Made by a program: the position numbers and the translations under genes. A DNA stretch of 53,028 nt from Solirubrobacteraceae bacterium. Lineage in GTDB: Bacteria > Actinomycetota > Thermoleophilia > Solirubrobacterales > Solirubrobacteraceae. Within the stretch, counting starts at the first letter, position 1, and each line of letters starts with the position of its first letter. The notes under the pieces are model-generated. The model ran no database searches and was not told the origin of the DNA. It saw only the letters and a list, made by a program, of their open reading frames with translations. Shown here in pieces: positions 8,677 to 16,978 of this stretch. The stretch lies in assembly GCA_017882405.1 (NCBI GenBank), contig JADGPO010000044.1:1-53028 (forward strand), read 5' to 3'.

Positions 8677-9092
8677 TCGCGCCACACCTCGACCGATACC
8701 TCGGTCACCGGGAGGGCCAGGGGCGGCTCGGGCTTGGCCGCCTTGACCCACACCGCATGGGCCCCGTACTGCTCCAGCAGGCGATCCGCGATCGCCGCAC
8801 ACAGCCGCTCGAGCGTCTTGTAGGAGCGCTGCTGAGCGACCAGCGTGGCCAGCTCGCAGACCTGGCCATAGTCGATCGTGTCCTCGATGCGGTCGGTGAG
8901 CGTCGCGTCACACTCCCCGACGTCGAGACGTAGGTCCAACAACAAGCGCTGTCCCACTTCTCGCTCGGCCGCCGTCACACCGTGATGGGTGTACAGCGAC
9001 AGGCCGCTGATCTCGATCGTGACCTCGGGCTCGGAGCCCTCCTCGTCCTCCTCGTCTACCTCGTCGAAATCGTCGGCGTCATCCTCGGCCAT
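8661..9092 (-). CDS. folB: Dihydroneopterin aldolase
   Basis: Converts 7,8-dihydroneopterin to 6-hydroxymethyl-dihydropterin. The core begins at about residue 25: IEISGLSLYTHHGVTAAERE holds the conserved Tyr and Glu, DTIDYGQVCEL is the central motif, TLERLCAAIADRLL the helix and VWVKAAKPEPPL contains the catalytic Lys. About 24 residues ahead of the core are extremely acidic (Asp/Glu), unusual for FolB and without known function. No internal start removes them. The reading frame overlaps the end of folP by 37 nt, implying coupled translation. Confidence 0.94.
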   Translation of the reverse strand: MAEDDADDFDEVDEEDEEGSEPEVTIEISGLSLYTHHGVTAAEREVGQRLLLDLRLDVGECDATLTDRIEDTIDYGQVCELATLVAQQRSYKTLERLCAAIADRLLEQYGAHAVWVKAAKPEPPLALPVTEVSVEVWREAGGR

Positions 9093-9895
9093 GGCCGTCG
9101 GACCGTAGCAGCCACGACCTGCAGCGCATCGTGGGTCGGGGCCACGTCGTGGACGCGGAAGACCCGCGCGCCGCGCTCGAAGGCGAGCACGTTGACGGCC
9201 ACCGTGGCCGCCACGCGATCGCCGACGTCGCGTCCGGTCAGACGACCCAGAAACGACTTGCGCGAGGCCCCCATCACCACCGGTCGGCCGAGCGCCACCA
9301 GCTCGTCGAGCCTGCGCAGCAACTCGAGGTTGTGCGCCAGCGTCTTGCCGAAGCCGATTCCGGGATCCAGCAGGATCCGCTCCTCGGCGATGCCCTCACC
9401 GACCGCGAAGGCCATCCTCGCCTCCAGGAACGACTTGACCTCTGAGACGACGTCGTCGTAGTGGGGGTCGTCCTGCATCGTGCGCGGCTCGCCCAGCATG
9501 TGCATCAGGCACACCTCGGCCCCGGTCGAGGCGACGACCTCCGCCATCGCGGGATCGCTGCTCAGGGCCGTCACGTCGTTGACCAGCGAGGCGCCCGACC
9601 GCAACGCCGCCTCGGCCACCGGCGCCTTGGAGGTGTCGATCGAGATTCGCGCCTGGGCGCCGCCGGCCACAAGCCCCTCGATCACCGGCATCACCCGGCG
9701 CAGCTCCTCGGACTCCGAGACCGGGTCGGCCCCCGGGCGGGTCGACTCGCCGCCCACGTCGAGGATCGCCGCACCCTCGGCCTCCAGCTCCAGGCCGTGT
9801 CGCACCGCCAGCTCCGCGTCGAGCCAGCGCCCGCCGTCGGAGAAGGAGTCCGGGGTCACGTTGACGATCCCCATGACCGCAAAGCCCGAGCTCAT
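9056..9895 (-). CDS. folP: Dihydropteroate synthase
   Basis: Condenses the pterin pyrophosphate with p-aminobenzoate; the target of sulfonamides. The TIM barrel of 279 residues has all signatures: VMGIVNVTPDSFSDGG (N-terminal), GGESTRPGADPVSE, ISIDTSKAPVAEAAL, SLVNDVTALS, LLDPGIGFGKT and GASRKSFLGRLTGRD. The open frame extends 83 codons further upstream, but MSSGFAVMG at 9895 is chosen because its ATG overlaps the TGA of the preceding membrane-protein gene (ATGA) and the upstream stretch is Arg/Gly-rich noise. Part of the leftward folate cluster; no folE precedes it here. Confidence 0.95.
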   Translation of the reverse strand: MSSGFAVMGIVNVTPDSFSDGGRWLDAELAVRHGLELEAEGAAILDVGGESTRPGADPVSESEELRRVMPVIEGLVAGGAQARISIDTSKAPVAEAALRSGASLVNDVTALSSDPAMAEVVASTGAEVCLMHMLGEPRTMQDDPHYDDVVSEVKSFLEARMAFAVGEGIAEERILLDPGIGFGKTLAHNLELLRRLDELVALGRPVVMGASRKSFLGRLTGRDVGDRVAATVAVNVLAFERGARVFRVHDVAPTHDALQVVAATVRRPWPRMTPTISTR

Positions 9896-10167
9896 CAGTC
9901 CTCGCCGGGCCAGCGACCGGTCCGGTCGAAGTACTCGCGCGCTCGCTCCTCCTCCTCGCGCTCCTCGTTGGAGCGCACGCTGAGGCGGAACAGCCAGTTC
10001 ATCATCCACACGATCACGGCCACCACCAGCAGCCCCACCCCGGCCCCCGACTCCAGCGAATGGGTGTTGGCCAGGTCTGAGTAGCTGCCGTGGCCGATCA
10101 CCAGCAGCGCCACGCCGGCGACGGCGATCGCCACCGGCAGCCATACGCGGGTGAGCTTGAGGATCAC
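9895..10167 (-). CDS. Small two-TM membrane protein between ftsH and folP
   Basis: Ninety residues, family not recognised. Two hydrophobic segments (about 8-25 WLPVAIAVAGVALLVIG and 43-60 GVGLLVVAVIVWMMNWLF) flank a short loop. A highly charged cytoplasmic tail follows, rich in Glu and Arg and ending EYFDRTGRWPGED. It starts 24 nt downstream of ftsH, and its stop overlaps the folP start, so it is translated as part of the run. In many Actinobacteria folE stands at this place. A link to FtsH quality control is only suggested by position. Confidence 0.7.
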   Translation of the reverse strand: MILKLTRVWLPVAIAVAGVALLVIGHGSYSDLANTHSLESGAGVGLLVVAVIVWMMNWLFRLSVRSNEEREEEERAREYFDRTGRWPGED

Positions 10168-10191
10168 GCCCGAGGCGACGGGGCGCGGAAA

Positions 10192-12135
<1,944 letters not shown>

Positions 12136-12214
12136 AGATGATTTCCGCGGCGGTTTCGGTCGAGAGCCGCGGATCAGCAAGCGTAGCAGCCCAGTTTGGG
12201 GTGCAGGCCGGGTA

Positions 12215-12745
12215 TCACTGCTTCAGCGCCGCGACGTAGGGAAGGTTCCGGTAGCGCTCGGCATGGTCCAGACCGTAACCGATCGCAAACCGATCGGGGA
12301 TCTCGAAGCCCACGTAACGCGTCTCCAGGTCCACCTTCTGGCGCTCGGGCTTCATCAACAGGGCGCACACCTCCAGCGAGGCGGGGTTGCGACCCGCGAG
12401 GTTGCGCAACAGGTATTGCAGCGTCAGGCCCGAGTCGACGATGTCCTCCACGATCAGGACGTCGCGGCCCTCGATCGCCGCGTCGAGGTCCTTGAGGATC
12501 CGCACCACGCCGCTGGACTTGGTCGCCGAGCCGTAGGAGGCGACTGCCATGAAGTCGACCTCGACGGGAATCTCGAGGTGGCGCATCAGGTCCGAGAGGA
12601 AGAACACCGCGCCCTTGAGCACCCCGATCAGGAGCAGGTCCTTGCCGGCGTAGTCGCGCGATACCTCGGCGGCGAGCTCGCGCACGCGGGTGTTCAGGTC
12701 CTCGGCTCCTACGAGGATCTCCCCAATCGCTCCGTCGGCGCTCAC
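12215..12745 (-). CDS. hpt: Hypoxanthine phosphoribosyltransferase
   Basis: Purine salvage enzyme making IMP/GMP from hypoxanthine/guanine and PRPP. It has 176 residues, normal. LLIGVLKGAVFFLSDLMRH is the N-terminal PRTase strand-loop, and VDFMAVASYG precedes the flexible catalytic loop. The PRPP-binding signature VLIVEDIVDSGLTL holds the conserved Glu-Asp pair. The C-terminal segment VGFEIPDRFAIGYGLDH closes the base pocket. Its start overlaps the tilS stop by 4 nt. The tilS-hpt-ftsH order is conserved widely in bacteria. Confidence 0.96.
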   Translation of the reverse strand: MSADGAIGEILVGAEDLNTRVRELAAEVSRDYAGKDLLLIGVLKGAVFFLSDLMRHLEIPVEVDFMAVASYGSATKSSGVVRILKDLDAAIEGRDVLIVEDIVDSGLTLQYLLRNLAGRNPASLEVCALLMKPERQKVDLETRYVGFEIPDRFAIGYGLDHAERYRNLPYVAALKQ

Positions 12746-13680
12746 GGCGTCGATTCTATGAGGGCGGGCGTGGCGGCGAACGAGACGACCCCTGACCGAG
12801 CGGTGGCGCGCACCCCGCTCGGCAGGTCCAGCGCGGCCGTCCCGTGGTCACTCATGGCCGCCACCTCGTCGGCACGCCGCCCGACCCCCGCGGCGGGACG
12901 CCCGGCGGCCGCATCGGCCAGGCGCTGGACGACCAGGCGGCGCAGCGCCGGAGCCAGGCTCCGCAGCACCGAGAGCTCGATCTCTGACCGGCCCGCCAGG
13001 ACCCCCTGCACGAGCTCGTCGAGCACCGCCGCCTCGTCGCGCAGCGTCTGGGCCAGGGCGAGCACGTTGGCCTGCGCCGCGGGATGGATCGCCTCCAGCG
13101 CCGGCACCAGCCAGTGACGCACGCGCCCGCGTGCGTAGGCGGAGGTGGCGTTGGTCTCGTCGTCGCGCCACTGAAGGCCACGCGCGTGGCAGTGCGCGGC
13201 CGTGCGCGCGCGTGTGATACTGAGGAGCGGGCGGATCAGCCGGCCGTCGCGCGGACGCATCCCCAGCAGCGCCCGGCGGCTGGGCGAGGAGGCCAGGCGG
13301 TACAGGATCGTCTCCACCTGGTCGGTCGCCGTGTGGCCGGCGGCCACATCGCCATCCTGCGCTTGCGCCAGCTCGCGTGCCGCCGCATAGCGCAGCTCTC
13401 GCGCCCAGGCCTGCCGGTTGCCGCGCGCGGGCGCCTCCGCGCGCCGCACCTCCAGGGCCACGCCGAGCTCCCGGCAGGTCCGTGCGCAGTGTCGCTCGTC
13501 CACGTCGGCCGAGTCCCGCAGTCGGTAGTTGACGTGCAGCGCGGTGACCGCCGCCGGGCCGGCGATCCGGACGGCCACGTCCAGCAGGCAGGTGGAGTCC
13601 CGGCCGCCCGAGTAGAGCACCACCACTGCGTGCCCGGCCACCAGCAGCCCACCGTCGCGGACCTGCGGCTCCAGGTCCAT
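12742..13680 (-). CDS. tilS: tRNA(Ile)-lysidine synthase
   Basis: ATP-dependent ligase placing lysine on C34 of the AUA-reading tRNA(Ile). It has 312 residues, the short actinobacterial form. The PP-loop motif is VVLYSGGRDSTCLLD (about residues 21-35), with Arg where relatives vary. HVNYRLRDSADVDER holds conserved base-recognition residues. RELRYAAAREL, VAAGHTATDQVETILYRL and GMRPRDGRLIRPLL continue the N-type PP-loop domain. A helical domain follows, with a short C-terminal region. The ATG overlaps the stop of the cyclase gene (ATGA); the 3' end overlaps hpt. Confidence 0.94.
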   Translation of the reverse strand: MDLEPQVRDGGLLVAGHAVVVLYSGGRDSTCLLDVAVRIAGPAAVTALHVNYRLRDSADVDERHCARTCRELGVALEVRRAEAPARGNRQAWARELRYAAARELAQAQDGDVAAGHTATDQVETILYRLASSPSRRALLGMRPRDGRLIRPLLSITRARTAAHCHARGLQWRDDETNATSAYARGRVRHWLVPALEAIHPAAQANVLALAQTLRDEAAVLDELVQGVLAGRSEIELSVLRSLAPALRRLVVQRLADAAAGRPAAGVGRRADEVAAMSDHGTAALDLPSGVRATARSGVVSFAATPALIESTP

Positions 13681-14855
13681 CAGTCCTCCTCGCGCCGGCG
13701 TGCGATGAACACCTCGGTCGACTCCCGAAAGCCCTTGAGCCGCACCTCGCCGATCATCTCGAACTCCAGATGGGGCGCCGAGGCAGCGTCGACGACCGGC
13801 CGCGTCACCAGCACCTCGCCCCCGGCCGAGCGAGCGGCGATCCGCGAGGCGATGTTGACATCGCGGCCGTAGTAGTCGCCGTCCCGGTACATGGCGACGC
13901 CGTAGTGCACGGCGATGCGCGGCAGCGGTCGTTCGGTCTGCATCGCCTGAAAGCCGACGGCCCAGTCGGTCAGCCTCGCCGGGTCAGAGCCGACGATCAT
14001 CGCTTCGTCGCCGATCGTCTTGATCACCCGCGCTTCGTCGGGGAGCGTCACCTCCACGGCTTCGACGAACCGCTCCACGGCGTCCACCGCCGTCTGCTCG
14101 CCCTCCTCCTCGGTCAACCGTGTGTAGCCGGCCAGGTCGGCGAAGGCGATCGCCACCCGCATCCGCCCCAGGTCGATCGAGGTCCCGTCGACGTCTGACT
14201 CCATGTGGCCGATCACGTCCTGCTCGACGAAGTGCATCAGGTAGCGCTGGTGGACCTGGTCGAGCACCGGACCGACCAGTGGCAGCACCTCGCGTGAGAG
14301 GGCGTGCATCTGCTCGGCGGTCTCCACGCCGGTCGAGCCCGAGCGCAGCAGCGGCTCGTGCACGTACAGGTGAAAGAGCCGTACCTCGGCATCCGCGATC
14401 CTCGCCATCGACTGACCGTAGACCCGGACCAGCTGCAGCAGCGCCACCAGCGGGAAGCCGGACTCGAGCACCGCGGACACGTAGCGCAGCAGCTGAAGAT
14501 CGTCCCCGCTGATCGTGTCGGAGTGGCCGGGGCTGATCCCCATACTGTTGATCAGCCGTTGCACCAGGCGCTCGTCCAGTCCCGTCTCCCGAGCCGCCTC
14601 GCGTATCGGGACGCGGGCCTGGTCTGAGGGGAACAGCTCCTCCAAGAAGCCGAACGCCAACCGCCCCTCCTCGGTGGCCCGCTGGATCTCGGCCAGGGTG
14701 TGCCCGCGCTCGCGCATTCGCGCCACCACGCGGGCGCTGCCGAGCGCCGAGGGGGTCCACTCGCCGTCGAACTGGGGCACCAACCCGCGCCGCACCCAGC
14801 GCCGCAAGGTGTCAGGGGTGACGCCAACGCGGCGGGCTGCCTCCGTCAGCGTCAT
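13680..14855 (-). CDS. MerR-type HTH protein with regulatory domain and class III adenylate/guanylate cyclase
   Basis: Predicted 391-residue signalling protein. Residues 1-65 form a MerR-like winged helix (LTEAARRVGVTPDTLRRWVR, then ARMRERGHTLAEIQRATEEG). About 75-190 is a helical domain resembling the adenylate cyclase regulatory domain. About 215-391 is a class III cyclase: AIAFADLAGYTRL carries the first metal Asp, KTIGDEAMIVG the second, and YYGRDVNIASRIAARSAGGE the DxxNxxxR-type transition-state region. Both metal ligands are present, so it is probably active; ATP versus GTP specificity is not certain. Its stop overlaps the tilS start, making it first gene of the tilS-hpt-ftsH-fol run. 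A TTGACA promoter lies about 200 nt upstream. Confidence 0.85.
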   Translation of the reverse strand: MTLTEAARRVGVTPDTLRRWVRRGLVPQFDGEWTPSALGSARVVARMRERGHTLAEIQRATEEGRLAFGFLEELFPSDQARVPIREAARETGLDERLVQRLINSMGISPGHSDTISGDDLQLLRYVSAVLESGFPLVALLQLVRVYGQSMARIADAEVRLFHLYVHEPLLRSGSTGVETAEQMHALSREVLPLVGPVLDQVHQRYLMHFVEQDVIGHMESDVDGTSIDLGRMRVAIAFADLAGYTRLTEEEGEQTAVDAVERFVEAVEVTLPDEARVIKTIGDEAMIVGSDPARLTDWAVGFQAMQTERPLPRIAVHYGVAMYRDGDYYGRDVNIASRIAARSAGGEVLVTRPVVDAASAPHLEFEMIGEVRLKGFRESTEVFIARRREED

Positions 14856-15047
14856 CTCGCCACAGACCGGCAGGCCATCGGGCGCGCAAGTCGGCGGCGA
14901 AGTCCCGATGAGAACGGGGCCCCGCCGCCCGCGGACGTTACGGCCCGCTGCGTCGGCCGTCGGCGCTCGTCACGTTTCCGGCGGCGCCTCGCGGTCGCGC
15001 CCACGGGCGCCACCACGATCCGGCCTGTTGCCTTGCGTGTTGAGTTA

Positions 15048-15076
15048 GGTCTACTCGCCATCGCCGCGCGTGTCAA
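15048..15076 (-). promoter_or_regulatory. Promoter of the cyclase/tilS run
   Basis: Minus-strand TTGACA (15071-15076), 17-nt spacer, TAGACC (15048-15053). The -10 lies inside an imperfect palindrome GAGT-N7-ACTC, a possible operator, perhaps for the MerR-like product itself. The leader to the cyclase ATG is about 185 nt; nothing else is recognised in 14856-15124. Confidence 0.5.
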
Positions 15077-15124
15077 TACTGCTGCACATAAAGAGCACCG
15101 CACCGCCACTGGGCGGCGGCCGGG

Positions 15125-15544
15125 TCAGAGTTCCAGGTGAGGGTAATCGGCGGCGACCATGTCCCGGTAACGCGCGTACAGGGGCTTGGTGATGGGGATC
15201 ATCGCGAGTGCCGCCTTGACGTCACCGCCGGCCTTGATCCGCCGCCGCGCGATCGCGATCGCGATGTTCTCCCTGCCCTGGAAGTACCGGTTGGCGGTCT
15301 CCGAGCTCATCGCCATCTTCACCTGGGGCTCCCAGTCGATCTCGTCGGACCACTCCCACGCCAGGTTCGCTTCACCCGATCGGCCCGCGCGGACGTTGAC
15401 GACCAGGTCCAGGTCAGTGAACTCGAAGCGCTGCGGCGTGTCGGCGTCGCGCAGCGCCGGCCCCATCTGCGCGTCGTCGCTCATCAGCGCGAACGTCCGG
15501 TCCATGACCTCGCGGAACTCCCGGGCTGAGTTGAATTCCGCCAT
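15125..15544 (-). CDS. SCP2 sterol-binding-like protein
   Basis: 139 residues resembling the SCP2/SCPx lipid-binding fold: an N-terminal helix (REFREVMDRTFALM), alternating strands (FEFTDLDLVVNVRAG, ANLAWEW), then KMAMSSETANRYFQGRENIA and a helical end with GDVKAALAMIPITKPLYARY. Such proteins bind hydrophobic ligands; the partner is unknown. The ATG is preceded by a TAGACT box 9 nt away. Divergent from the phosphorylase gene. Confidence 0.7.
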   Translation of the reverse strand: MAEFNSAREFREVMDRTFALMSDDAQMGPALRDADTPQRFEFTDLDLVVNVRAGRSGEANLAWEWSDEIDWEPQVKMAMSSETANRYFQGRENIAIAIARRRIKAGGDVKAALAMIPITKPLYARYRDMVAADYPHLEL

Positions 15545-15553
15545 CGCGGGGCC

Positions 15554-15563
15554 AGTCTAATGT
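15554..15563. promoter_or_regulatory. Overlapping divergent -10 boxes (SCP2-like and deoD-like genes)
   Basis: Minus-strand TAGACT (15554-15559) is 9 nt from the SCP2-like ATG at 15544. Plus-strand TAATGT (15558-15563) is 11 nt from the ATG at 15575. The two boxes overlap by 2 nt, so both genes are likely expressed from one compact bidirectional promoter with little or no leader. Confidence 0.4.
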
Positions 15564-15574
15564 GCTGGCGCCGA

Positions 15575-16267
15575 ATGCCTCACACCATCCATCTCCAGCC
15601 GACGGCGCCGCTCGCCGCGCGCGTGCTGCTCCCAGGCGATCCCGGGCGGGCGCTTCTCCTCGCGCAGGCGCTGCTGTCGAAGCCGAAGATGTTCAACCAC
15701 AATCGCGGCCTGTGGGGTTACAGCGGCGCAGCGCTGCTCGACGACGAGCCGCTCACGATCCAGAGCACGGGGATGGGCGGTCCCAGCGCGGCGATCGTGA
15801 TCGCCGAGCTGGCGGACCTGGGGGCTGCCACGCTGATGCGCGTGGGCACCTGCGCAGCGCTCGATGGGGCGCTCGAGCTCGGTGAGCTGCTGGTCGTCTC
15901 AGAAGCGGTATGCGAGGACGGGACAAGCCGTGCGCTGCAGCCTGCGCCCCGTGTCTCGCCCGATCCGGATCTCCTGGCCCGGGTGCGCGGGACCGGCCGG
16001 GCGCGCGCCGGCGCCGTGGTCTCCACCGATCTGTTCTACGACACCCCGCCGGGGACCGAGGAGCGCTGGCGCGACGAGGGAGCCATGGCGGTCGAGATGG
16101 AGGCGGCAACCCTGTTCGCGCTGGCGGCCCGCCGTCAGCTGCAGGCCGGCGCGCTGCTGATCGTCACCGATCTGCTATTCCCGACGCGGCAGCGAATCGA
16201 GCCCGAGCGGCTGCACGAGGCCGAGCACCGGCTCGGCGAGCTGGCCGTCGCGGCCCTGGCCGTCTGA
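15575..16267 (+). CDS. deoD: DeoD-type purine-nucleoside phosphorylase
   Basis: Phosphorolysis of purine nucleosides, giving the base and ribose-1-phosphate. The hexameric-type phosphorylase fold shows VLLPGDPGRA (phosphate loop), MFNHNRGLWGYSG, IQSTGMGGPSAAIVIAEL, MRVGTCAAL, AVEMEAATLFALA (ribose Glu) and VTDLL with the position of the catalytic Asp. The second of two in-frame ATGs (15575) is chosen: MPHTIHLQP aligns with the family N-terminus, and the first ATG (15560) lies within the predicted -10 box. Full length at 230 residues. It converges on the next minus-strand gene with 5 nt between. Confidence 0.85.
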   Translation: MPHTIHLQPTAPLAARVLLPGDPGRALLLAQALLSKPKMFNHNRGLWGYSGAALLDDEPLTIQSTGMGGPSAAIVIAELADLGAATLMRVGTCAALDGALELGELLVVSEAVCEDGTSRALQPAPRVSPDPDLLARVRGTGRARAGAVVSTDLFYDTPPGTEERWRDEGAMAVEMEAATLFALAARRQLQAGALLIVTDLLFPTRQRIEPERLHEAEHRLGELAVAALAV

Positions 16268-16272
16268 GCGGG

Positions 16273-16668
16273 CTACTTCCCCTTGGCGGGCGGCGGGGAC
16301 GCCTCGCGACCTGAGTCCTCCAGTCGCTCCAGCGCGGCCTCGATCCGGGTCAGCCGCTCGTCCAGCGAGGCGGTCTGAGAGCTGCGCTGCAGACGATCGT
16401 CGAGGCGATCCAGCCCGTCCTCGATCCCCTCCAGCCGCTGCGAGACGCTCCGCACGCGGCGGGTCAGCCGCTCCAGGTCGCTGGCCGAGGGCAGGTTGAG
16501 AGCCCCCATCGCGACCTCCTGGGCACGCATCGCGCGCTCGCGCGTCTCGAAGGCGGCGGACAGCGCCCCCGACACGACCGGGTTCCCCAGCAGCTCCTGG
16601 GCAAGCTTTCCGATCGCTTCTTCGCCCTGGCGGGTAACACGGGTCTTGAGGCCTTCTTCATCGCTCAT
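16273..16668 (-). CDS. Coiled-coil protein of unknown function
   Basis: 131 residues, no family recognised. Residues 1-60 are helical (EEAIGKLAQELLGNPVVSGALS). About 65-118 is heptad-rich coiled coil (RLTRRVRSVSQRLEGIEDGL, then RLDDRLQ and LTRIEAALERLED), with a Pro/Lys tail. Somewhat phasin-like in composition, but that is not enough for a call. A TAAAGT box 8 nt before the ATG suggests a leaderless message. Confidence 0.7.
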   Translation of the reverse strand: MSDEEGLKTRVTRQGEEAIGKLAQELLGNPVVSGALSAAFETRERAMRAQEVAMGALNLPSASDLERLTRRVRSVSQRLEGIEDGLDRLDDRLQRSSQTASLDERLTRIEAALERLEDSGREASPPPAKGK

Positions 16669-16676
16669 GCCCGGCG

Positions 16677-16682
16677 ACTTTA
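16677..16682 (-). promoter_or_regulatory. -10 box for the coiled-coil gene, leaderless type
   Basis: TAAAGT on the minus strand, 8 nt before the ATG at 16668; no clear -35. Confidence 0.35.
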
Positions 16683-16869
16683 CCGTCAGCGCCTCACGGC
16701 GCCCCCAAAGTCCTTGAACCTCACCCTCGACTCGAACCTTAGCCTGCCGGTTTCCGACGACTCGCGAGCCGCCGGATCCCGGTTTTCGGCCTCGCAGCCC
16801 TCAGACGCTCCTCACGCGGGCGCGCGCATACGCTCGCGGGTGACGTAGCGTGAACGCCCCGGTTCTAAA

Positions 16870-16898
16870 TTGCAAACCTCCGTACCAGTCAGTAGCGT
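16870..16898 (+). promoter_or_regulatory. Candidate promoter of the lytic transglycosylase gene
   Basis: TTGCAA (16870-16875), 17-nt spacer, TAGCGT (16893-16898), giving a leader of about 75 nt that ends in an AGGAGAGGA ribosome-binding site. The rest of the 310-nt gap 16669-16978 shows nothing else recognisable. Confidence 0.4.
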
Positions 16899-16978
16899 CC
16901 GGCTCGCACGACCCATGTTGCAGCGAATTCGACGCATGAGAGGCGTACGCTGATGGTGGTAGGAGAGGACCGACGAGC

